From positions 5,063,622 to 5,127,621 of the forward strand of contig FN649728.1 of the NCBI GenBank assembly GCA_000310025.1: DNA of 64,000 bases. Reading direction: 5' to 3'. Each line of letters opens with the position of its first letter. Positions within the stretch are counted from its first letter, which is position 1. The notes below the pieces were generated by a model that was not told where the DNA came from, searched no databases, and was given only the letters and a program-made list of their open reading frames with translations. Below are positions 49,069 to 60,400 of the stretch, one piece after another. This DNA comes from Ectocarpus siliculosus. Taxonomy: Eukaryota; Sar; Phaeophyceae; Ectocarpales; Ectocarpaceae. Position numbers and translations under genes: made by a program.

Positions 49069-52000
49069 CTACTCGTCGTCGTCGTCGTCGTCGTCGTCCT
49101 CCTCCTCTTCTTCCTCCTCCTCCTCCTCCTCCCCCTCTTCCTCTTCTTCCTCCTCCCCCTCGCCGACTTCAATCTCGACGTCAATGTCGACATCAATCTC
49201 TGCTCCTTCCTCCTCCTCTTCTTCCTCTTCCTCCTCCTCCTCCTCATCCGAATCGGATCCGCCCATCTTCTTGACCTTTCCGCCGAACCGGAGGCCGCCT
49301 TTCTTCTTCTTCTTCATGTTCACCTTGTAGTAGTCGCTGCACCGAACAGAACAGAACAAAGCGTCGCGTCGCACAGGGGGTTAGGCAGGTGAGATGGGTG
49401 CATGTGCCCCAATGCCTTGGAATTTATTTATTGTACACAGCCGTCGTGGTCTGACGTAAACGCTGCGCCGTATGACCAGAGCACGGGCAAGGGCGTCCAA
49501 AAAAAAAAAAAAACATTGTTCGGTTTGCCTCATTTCACCGTTTCTGAGGAAACGCTGAGGTAACGACGGGGGGGCAGACGCCGTACACCCGAGCCAGCTA
49601 GCTGCGGTCTTAAAACAACCGCGACAGGACGGACACACCCATTTCCGCATCCTCTCCCTTCAGCCTCATCTCTTACCCTGCGCCGACCATGCCGAGGCCG
49701 GAGTTGATGCCCTTGTTCAAGCCCTTAACGAAAGCTTTGCCGGCCTTGTCTCCGATCGACGACGGCTCTTCCTCCTTCTTCGGCTTCTTCGGCTTCTGAA
49801 TCTTGGGCGCCTTCAGGTCTCCTTCGGTGAAGCCCCCCGCGTTTGTGAAGCTGCCCCCGTCCAGGCCGACGTATCTGCGGACACACAGCCACACAACAGA
49901 AAACAATAAACAGTTACCACTCAATCAAGTTGTGTGACAGCAGTGTTCAACTTGAGCTTGGAACCTGATCTTCATCTCGTCTGCGCTCTCTACACCACCA
50001 TCGCAAAAACACACCGAGCATCTCCTGGAAGAGCAGCACGGTTGCCCGAGGCAAGCCGCTATGCCAATGTTCGAATCGATCTTGGAAAATGGTGGGCACG
50101 CTTCCGTCCGAATCGTGTAAAGACAAAACGAGGTTTTTGTTGTTCAGGAGGGGAGGTGCCGCTGAAGGTGAACGAAACAAAACACACGCCTGAGAGAGAA
50201 CCGTGACTCAAATTTGTTTGGAAGAAATATGACATGCGTTTGGGCACAGCTCAGAAGACAGCACTGACACCGCCGCCGCCGCCGCCCACACGCTGTAAAT
50301 CGTACGCACGCTTGTGCTTGAGACCGTTGAAACCATGCGGGCAACACGCTATTTCCCGCGGGTGTTTCGAAATCCCAACGGCGCAACGGGGACGACGCGC
50401 ATTTGCATTGATCTATCCAAAAACCGTTCTCTTCCAAAACGCCTGCCCTCTTCTTTGGGGTTTGCTTGGGTTGCAATTTTGCGCAGCACGTGCAGTCGAG
50501 GCCAGCCGTCACTGGCTCTTGCTTGTGTCCTACGCAAGCTTGCAGGCACAACGGAGGCACTGTTGAGTGAGTGAACCTGTCGGTTTTCTGTTCGCGTCGT
50601 TCAGCGAGGGAAGAGACAGACAGACAGCAGTCTCGAGTGCGGAGGAAGGAAGCCATGAACCGCGCACTTACCCTTGAGGCCTCGGCTTCACGACCGGGCG
50701 CGTGGTCAAGCGCTTCATCATGAAGTCCAGACCCTTGCCGAGCCCCGTCATCGCCGGCGATCCCCCGGCCGCGGCCCCGGGCATGGCCATCATCGGCATG
50801 CGGGCGCCAGGTTGTTGACCTGTGAATTGAATAATACAACGAAAAAAAAACTGTCAATGAAGCAATACAACGAAATAAAAACGTCCGGGCATCATCAAGT
50901 ATTCGAATGAATGCTCAGGTTATTCTACAACCGACGGGCAGTGTGGCGCATTTGTTTTAGTCCTGAACGATCGCTACCTCACAACAGTAGCCCCTATTTC
51001 GACCACCTGCTGTCTCTGCCGGCAGGGTATATCGACCTTTCTTTGTCGAAAGGGATCGCTCATCATTTTGTCTATTCGAGCTGTAACGGAGGGAGAAAGG
51101 GAGGTCAGTAGTACGCAATGCGTCATAGCAGACTTCTCCCCCCCCCAAAAAATGCAGTCCTCGTCGGAAAAAACACCACGTGCAGATGCACGTGCATAGA
51201 CCGTTGACTTCTTCCAAAACGAGAACAACGCAAAACAGATTCCCCCAGTATTCAGTCTCCAATTACTTGAGCCCGCGAGCCATCCCCCCCCGACACGAGA
51301 TGGTACAGGGGGTCGTCTGCTGTCTCAACAAAGTGCCCTACTGGATAGCACATCTTCAACAAAGCGGGTTAACGTTAAGCTGCGGGGGGCCGACGGAGTT
51401 GAAGGGAGAAGAAAACTACTTGTACCATTTCTGCCTACATACCTCGCTGTTGCCCTTGCATCATAGCTTGCTGCTGCGCCATCATGGCTTGCTGGATCTG
51501 GGGAGGGAGTTGGGTCCCGGGGGGCATGCCGAACATGGTGGGGTCGAAAGCGGCCGGCGCTGGTGCTGGTGCTGTCGGTGATGCAGGCACCGCCGCCGGC
51601 TGTTGTGCATGCGGCACCTCGGTACTGGGAGGGGCAGCGGGATTAATCGACCGAGTATTAGGAATCGACTACGAGCCCTTGGTCGGACGAACGCACTTCT
51701 TCATCCACATTACATGGATCATGTTTAATGTAGGGAGGATGTGGGTGTAAAACGTCTTGAATGGCAAAAAATACGACGACAGCAGCATCAACAACGGCAG
51801 AAAAATACGCACGAGAAAATTACCACGAAAACGAAGAAAAAAAAACTTTCACAACAACTCTCGTTAACTGCCCTCGTTCCTTTAGGTCAACACTGGTTCC
51901 GCCGGTTTCTGATTACCCGAAATTCCTGGGCGGTGGGCGAAAGACATCATTTACCCGAATTTTCCTGTTGGTCAACACTGATGCTTTGTTTGGTGTGGTT

Positions 52001-55000
52001 GTTGTTGTTCTTCACGAGAACCCGTTCCGGTCTCTGCGCAGTACCGCCTACCATCCGTACCGGTCCAACTGTGTTGTCTTCACACGAGAAACCGCTCCGG
52101 TCTCTGCGCAGTACCGCCTACCATCCGTACCGGTCCAACTGTGTTGTCTTCACACGAGAAACCGCTCCGGTCTCTGCGCAGTACCGCTTACCATCCGTAC
52201 CGGTCCAACTGATGCAGACGCCTTCCGCGGCCACAGGCGAACCACCCAACAATGGCACACACTTCTAGAGAAGCACAAAATATTGAGAAAGGGAATAAAT
52301 ATGGACCCAGAAAAAAATAGCGCCACTAACAGCTGCTGCAATGTTTACACACTTTCCGACGGATGCACGCCGAGGCGGCAGGGGGGGAGGGGCGCCCTTC
52401 TTCGCGTCGCCAGCCCTCTCCCGCTGGCGTGGCTTGGGCCCTGATGCAGCAGCAGTGTTGTCGGCCTGGGCGAGCACCGGGCGGTCCCAAGAGGTGGTCT
52501 TGTCTACGTGGTTGCGGTAGAAAGTCTTGCCGTCGGGTGCGATGGCCTCGCTCCACCCTGGGTTGTGTGTTCGTTTTCAGAACGTCAGAGAAACGCGTCA
52601 AGAGACCGGGAGAATAACGCAATCGAAATGAGACTGAGTTTCGGCAGGTTGCTTTTTTTCTGTTGGCAGTGTCGATGATAATAGGAAGTTTTGCCGCCAA
52701 GAAGAAGAAAGACGTAAATTACATCGGGCCTGAACCGGAAACGGCGAAGTGAGTGTATGCCTATATCGTGAGGACGGGAGTTGGCGGAGAGTTTCTTGCC
52801 GCGTGTCCCCACCGCTCGATCCTCGTCGTAAAACTGGTTCGCGAATAGTTGTGTCGTGCGACAGGCGCCGGCAAGCTCGCAAGGGGGGACATCAGTGCTC
52901 GGCTCGTCAAGGTCGTGCGCGCTAAAACGCCATATACACTCTCGCCTCGTTACCGTAGGAGCTGGCACCTTCAGGTGAAGAATGCACCGTCACGCGATTG
53001 TCGAAAACGCACGTAAGCTATACTCTTCTCTCTTCCCCCCCTCCGTCTTTGCCTCTCTCTCTCCCCTTTCACCTTCCCCGCCGGTCCATCAATCTACCGC
53101 TGTATCATTATCATTGCCAAAAAAAAGAAAGCAATATAAAAACCAAAACGCAAGGTTACGCAAGGTCAAAGCAAAGTTGCGGCGGAACGAGAGAGGATTG
53201 CACTAGACTATATCGGATGCAGGGGATGGTGATGGAGCGTTCGGGTAGATAGGACCGGCACGCCGAAACACGTCGTTGGTTTGTTAAGTATGTAGCTTAC
53301 CAGGGGGAAGAGGCTGCTGTGTCTCGGCGCTGCCGCTAGCCTGCGCAGGCGACTTCTTCTCTCCTCCCCGTCCCCCGCTCTTGTCCATGCCACCGTTGGG
53401 TTCCTCGACAAGCACGGGCCTGTCCCAGGTGGTGGTTTTGTCGTGCATGTTGCGGTAGTAGACTTCCCCCGTCTTGGTGTAGGCCTTGCTCCAGCCTGCG
53501 GGGTGACAGGGTAGGATCCATCCCGTATCGCACGCCACGGCGAGGGGGAAATGGACATCGACTCATTACCTCCCCAGAAACCGGAGAGCATTCCTAGGAA
53601 CCGAACACTACGAAGCACTTGGTTTTGAGGCGACTACTAACATCGCAGCAAGACAGGTGCCGACGACACGCCAACAAACGCTTTGACGTTGCCCTTGATT
53701 GGACATGGTCGTGGTGCGAGGGACAGGGAAGTTTCGTGCCCCATGATAAAATGGATAAAGGTTAAGTTTGTCCTGTGGCAGACTACATGGAGGGTGCTTG
53801 AAACAGCGTTTTTGGTTCCCGCTGTTTGGCCCCGGGAAACACAATACTTGGAGAAGTGGATAAAACTCCATCGATACAAGGGTTTCATGACGTTCTCCGT
53901 TGCCTTCCTCTTGTCCCTCACCTTTCCATAAAAGGTACACGCCACAGAAAAATGACAATCAACAAACACAAGTCCTCGGTGACCCGAAAGAACCTTGAAG
54001 CGGTGCGCCCAAACACAAACCACTGATGTGCATAGTCGATTCGCGAGGGACTGCCCAGCGTAATGCCCAAGTGCTGCTACCGGTGTGCGGTGAAACGGAT
54101 TGCTGTTTTCTAGAGAGCTCTTACCGCACGTAAAAGAGAAGAACGAACATCCCATAAGCCCGTCAACCCGAAAGGGGCGCAATTCATTTCATACGAGGGG
54201 AAATACCTAGCGTTCGGGTGGGTAAATCGGCACACGGTGATTTCGTCGTTGGTTTGACAAGTATGTAGCTTACCAGGGGGAAGAGGCTGTTCCTTCTCGG
54301 CGCTGCCGCTAGTCTCTGCAGGCGGCTTCTTCTCCCCTCCCCGTCCGCTGCTCTTGTCCTTGCCACCAGCATCCGCGCCCTTGGGCTCCTCGACAAGCAC
54401 GGGCCTGTCCCAGGTGGTGGTTTTGTCGTGCTTGTTGCGGTAGTAGACTTCCCCCGTCTTGGTGTAGGCCTTGCTCCAGCCTGTGGGGTGACGGGATGGG
54501 TTATCGCACGCCACGCAAAAGGGAAACGGAAAATTAACCCATCAACTCCCAGAAACCGAACACGATGAAGCGCTTGTGTGTGACTACTAACATTGCGGTA
54601 AGACAAGTGCCGACGACACGACAACAAACGCTTTTGGCGTTGTCCGTAATAGGACATGGTCGTGGTGCGAGGGACGGGGAAGCTGAGCGCCCCATGATAA
54701 AAATGGGTATTGTTTGTCTTGTGGGAGAGTACTTGGAGGGTGCTTGAAATAGCGTTTTCGGTTCCCGCTGTTTGGCCCCAGAAAGCACAGTACTTGAAGA
54801 AGCGGTTAAAACACCATCGATAGGGTTGCATGACGTTCTCTGTTGCCTTTCTCTTGTCCCTCACCTTTCCATTAAAGGTACACGCCACAGGAAAGCGACA
54901 CTCCACGAAAATATTCAATAGACGAACAAGTCCTCGGTGATCCGAAATAGGGTCGAATTTCATACGACGGGATACTGAGGAAGTGTTCGGGTCGGGTAGG

Positions 55001-57353
55001 TAGAGAATCGGCACGCAGTGGTTCCGTCGTTGATTGACCAGGCAGTGGACTCGTAGCGTACCAGGGGGAAGAGGCTGCTCCTTCTCGGCGCTGCCGCTAG
55101 TCTGCGCAACCGACTTCTTCTCCCCTCCCCGTCCCCTGTTCTTGTCCTTGCCACCAGCATCCGCGCCATTCGGCTGCTCGACAAGCCCTGGCCTGTCCCC
55201 GGCGGTGATTTTGTCGTGCTTGTTGCGGTAGTAGACTTCCCCCGTCTTGGTGTAGGCCTTGCTCCCGCCTGCGGGGTGACAGGGTAGGAACCATCCCGTA
55301 TCGCACGCCACGCGAGAGGGAAAACGGAAATCAACACAACCACTATCCAGAAACCGGAGAGCTTTCTCGGAACCCAAACATGTTTTTCACCTCGTCCCAT
55401 TTCCGAGAGCCCAAACCGCGTGTCATCTACCCCCCGAAAAAATCCAAACACCCACCGCTTGGTTCTCGCGTCACCCTTTTTCGATGCTTCGTTCAGTGTA
55501 CTACCACAGCAGGGGGCCAACAAACGACCCATGAACCATGTGGTGTGAACCAGCACCAACACGAAACTATTGCGCCCTCCCCTACTTTTAAACTATTGTT
55601 GCCGCTTCTGTCGCACCATGAGGGAGGTGCGAGGTTTGTGCCCCGTCGTCGACGTTGGTGGTGCTTGTGGAGGGTCGGGTCTTAGACTGATCGCGCCTAT
55701 CCCTATCCCTGCCCCTGCCGACGTCGTCTGCGCTCCCCCTGCTGCTGCTGCCGACCGAACCGTGGCTGGAACCCTCGGCGGAAGTCGGCGGGTCCCAGGT
55801 GCTTAGGTTCTCTCTCTCGTTGCGGTAGTAGAGTCTGCCCGTCTTGGTGTGCGCTCGCCTCCAGCCTGTGCCGGAGAATCGACCGACGACGCGCGAAGGC
55901 AACGTTCATCTTGCATTCTATTGGTTTTTTTTTGGGTCACCATCGCTCCCGGTCGAAATTTGCAAAAAGCACACAAACAACATTCAACATTCTTGCTATT
56001 TTGAGCGCGAGCGGTAACGTTCCCTTGTCCCACCGTCCAGATTTACCAAAAGAACACCCAAAATACTCTTGCAGTTTTGAGCGCGCGGCGGCAAGATTGC
56101 CTCGTCTCACCGTCAGGGAGGGCTGAGGCCAGTTCCCCCCCACCCTCACTCTTATCCTTCCTGTGGCCGCGGGTACTCTCCGTGACGCTGTCGCTCTTGG
56201 CGGTGTTGCTGCTGCCGCTGCTGCTGGTGCTGCCTCGGCGGCGTGAGGACGGGAATAACTCCTTCCTCCCGTCACCAACCCCCCGGCCGCTGTCGACGGT
56301 GTTGTCGTTGCCGCCGTCCCCGTTCTGGCGGCTGCCGCGGCCGCCGCTGCCGCTGCATTCGTAAACGTCCGAGCTGCGGCTGGTCCTCCTCCTTCTGCTG
56401 CTGCAGCTGGTATCCGCGTCCTGGTCCCTGTCTCCGCTGCTGCAGCTGGCGGTGGAGGAATTGCTGCTGCGTGTCGACGGCCGCCGTCCTAAAAAGAAAA
56501 AGGAAAGGCGCGCACCGACACCGACAGTTGAGGCCTCGCTTGGTACCGTCCTGCTCACTCACGGGTCACGGACCATTTGCCTCTGTTCGCCGTTCCGAAA
56601 ATTCCACTTGCTCGCCAATTGCCAACGCTCTACAGGAACATCAGTTCCACAGGGGGCGTGATACGCTCCAACTCTCTCTTCGAAGGCTCCCCCCCCCTCC
56701 CCGGCCCCCCAGAGAAACAGAAACACCGCACACAAAGACCCGGACGTGTGCACAGGCACATGTTTCCACGGCAGATGCAAGGGGTGGGAAGTACCTAGAC
56801 TAACACTCGACAACGCGAGGTGTTTTCAACAGCGCAGCAGCAGGAAGCACGATGTGTCTTTTCTGTGTGTGAGACCAAAGATCGAAATAACGTAAGACGG
56901 CAACAACGAAGACCAACGGAACAAGGTTTCGTGTCATGGAAAAAGGCCAAAGGGTGGCGAGGACAAAAGGCACGCAGTCCATTCTTTCGCCGCTCACCGT
57001 CAGGGACATCCTCGCGCTGCGCGCGGCTGGTGGAGGAGCTCTTCCTACCGCGCCTGTCCACCGTTGCCGCGGGCCTCCCCGCCGGGGCCGCGCTTGGCTC
57101 CACGCTGGTGCGGTTGAGGGCATCGTGGCTGCTCGAAGACGGTCGCGCTTGCTGCGACTGCTGTCGTTGTCGTTGTTTCGTGTCGAGGCCGCCCTCTGGC
57201 TCGCGGCGGGAAGAAGAGGCCCTAGCGGGCCCGTCCACCTTTGCCACGTACCTCTCGATGGGCGCCGCGCTTGGCTCCACCACCACGCTGTTGCCGTTGG
57301 AACGGCCGCGGGTGCTTGGCTTTGGCTGCTTCGGTTTCTCCCATTGCGTTGCC

Positions 57354-57413
<60 letters not shown>

Positions 57414-60400
57414 GATAGCGCGAGTGGCGGATCAAAGAGACGATTGCCCTCCCCCCCCCGCCCCACCGGACACATAGACGCGTTGAGTGGGGATAGCTGC
57501 ATACTGAAACACCACGGGCTGAGTGATGTTTGCGATTGCCGGACACTAGACGCATTGACTGGGGAAAGCTGCATCCTGAAACCCCACAGGTTGATTTGTA
57601 TTGGAGATTGCCGGACACATAGACGCGTTGAGTGAGGATAGCCGTATACTGAAAATCTTGTAACTAGTGAGGGGACAATTCGAGAATGCAGTACACATAG
57701 ACCCGATCCCCAACCCGTACCCGAACCTCCCCTGAAAAATAGAGGCCATGTGCCCCCCTCCCCCTCCTCTACCTCCCCCAGAGGATGAGGAGGGTACAGT
57801 CCAAAGTAAGCACAAGCTTACCTAAGGTTAATGCCTATTGGTACGGCATAAAAAACAAAATACTCAAGTCCCCCATTAGGCGGTGGAGGACTTACAGCTA
57901 AGACACCCCAAAACTCTCCGGCGTGAGATCCAAAATGGATCGGACGGTGGAGGGGGGGGGGGTGTTCGTTGCTTGAAGTGGATCAATTAAACATAGAGCC
58001 ATCAAAGCAAAGCTTGTTACTCACATCGAGCAAGCCGAACGACCTGACCAACCACGTCAAATCTGCGGAGCTAGATGTGCGGCACGCACAATGCATTGTT
58101 TTTGATTGGAGAGAGGCGAGTAAAAAGCAGTAAGGAATTGTTGGCCAAACTTTCGGCAGATAGGTCTACTCGGGAACGTAAGTGGGGTAGCAACCTATGG
58201 TGGAGCGTACATGAGAAGCTGAACGTTGGTGTACGCTCCATCCCGGCGTGTGAGTAGGATCTTAGGCTATGCAAGTCGTCCCTGAACTTATTGTGGTGAA
58301 AATGACCTCCCAGGAGAAAAGTAGCTTGTACCGCGGGACTTCAGAGATGATCAATTGGGTGGTTGGGGAACGTCTGGGTGCTTACTAAGCAGAGCGCCCT
58401 GCACAAGACTGGGGTACTTGTGCCAGGAGGTGTGAAATTGGATCTAGACTACGAGCCCATGTTGGAGGCGCTATTTAGCGTCGGTGAGCCGGCAAAATAA
58501 CTGAAAGGAATCACAACCCCTACCGGACACTCGGATTGGGAAGGCCGAGTATTCCGTATACCTTACTGAAAAAACACGACAAACAAGTGGCCACGGTCCA
58601 GTTGCTGTAGAGATAATGAGGATGGTGAAGAAGCCGGGAGGATGGAAGCAGAAACTGTGGAAGGGAGACAGGTTGGAGCTGCTGCTGTTTGGGATTCCAA
58701 GGGACATAACGAGGATAGAGTTCAAGAACTGCTGTTGTGACAGGGAGGGACTGCACTGTCTAGCAAGGGGAGAAGTAGGCAGAGGGCATGAACATTTCCG
58801 GGTAAAATTGACCAAGGGAGACAGCCAAGAGTGCTTGGGGGTTGACATCGAGAAGCTGTCGAACTACATAAGGAAGTTTGGATGGAGGGTTTGCATCGCG
58901 AACATGATAGAAACAGAGAAGGTGAGGAGACAAGAGGCGAGGGCGATGGAGGCGAAGAAGGGACTCGGCGGGGGAGGCGAGCAGGCAAGTCAGGAGAACG
59001 CCGAGAAGAAGCGGAAGGCGAACGATAGAGTGCTAAAATCTCCAATAGGGAAAAACACAAGATGAGAGTGGAGTCGTGGAACGTGTGCGGGTTCGCAAGG
59101 AGTGAGCGCAAGCGGTTGAAAATAGTGGACCAAGTAGAACAAAGCGATCTAGATGTAGTGGGGATCCAAGAGACGTGGAAATTGAAGGATGGGGACGTGG
59201 TAAGCAAACTAGGGAAATACCGATGGGTAGGGAAGGCAAGAAAGGGCTTAGACCCGAAGAAAAGGGGGGAGGGGGGAGTCGGATTCCTGGTCAAGGAACA
59301 CTTGTTTGACGTGGTGGAAGTAGTGGTGAAAACGGAGTTCGAGGGAAGCCTATGGCTAAAGATACCTGGGGAGCGGGGAGAGAAATGTTTGTTTCTAGGG
59401 CACGTATACGTCCCACCTTCGTCGAAGAAAGTCGCAAGCAAGGCGCAGGAGAATATCGGACAAATTGGGGAAATGTCCAGAGGTTCAGAAAGAAGGGAGA
59501 AGTTGTCATAGTGGGGCGATTTCAACTCCAGAGTAGGGAAAGCTTCCAGTAGAGGACAGCGATCGGGCAGCACGGAGAAGACAAAGTGAATGACAACGGA
59601 GTGAGGATGGCTTGCACTCTTGGGAAGCAACGAGCTGATGGTGTTGCAAGGAAGGAGGGAATGCGATAAGCCGGAGTTCACCAGGCAAAGGGTAGTTTGC
59701 AACGAATACTCGATCGTCGACTACATCCTGGTAGATAGGGGGAGCACACAGATCCCAGAGCTGCACGTAAGTGCGATAGATATCGGGTCGACCGACCACT
59801 TCCTCACATGGGCAAACATCGACCGATCTAGAAAGATGGAGAGTAACAAACAGAGGAAAGTGTTCCGGTGGAAAGTATTATAGCGTTTGGGAGACGAGGG
59901 GACACGCGATGAATTCCAGAAGGGATTGGCTGGTAGTGTAGAACCCTTCAGGAAACTGCTGAGAAGCGTCGAAGACGAACAGGTAGACGTACAAGAAGCA
60001 GGGGACAGGGTGATCGAAGGGTGGGAGTCCATAGTGAACACAACGGCAGAGAGAGTAGCGGGAAAGAAGGTGGTACGATGTGGGGTATCGGTTAAGTGGT
60101 GGGATGACGAGCTGAAAGAAGAAAATAGGGGAGCGTAGAGAAGTCTTCAAGCAGTACCTGAGTGAGGGGTCTGAGGAGAGTTGGGAAACGTACAGGGCCA
60201 ATAGGAAACAGGTGAAGGGACTGGTGAAAAAGAAGTAAACGTGCATTTGGGAAAAAGTACAGCAGAAGGCCAACGGAGGCCTGGAGGGGAACGTCAAGCA
60301 GATGTGGGAAGGGATTAGTGGGACGGCAAAAAAGACCGCGCAAGGGGGGGATATAGGGGAGGCAACTTTGCGAGGTGTGAATGGTGGACTAGTCAGCAGT

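Noticed and set aside
49056-49274. Plus-strand Pro/Arg-rich frame
   Set aside because: Antisense of the polyacidic tail of the WW gene; a by-product of the trinucleotide repeat.
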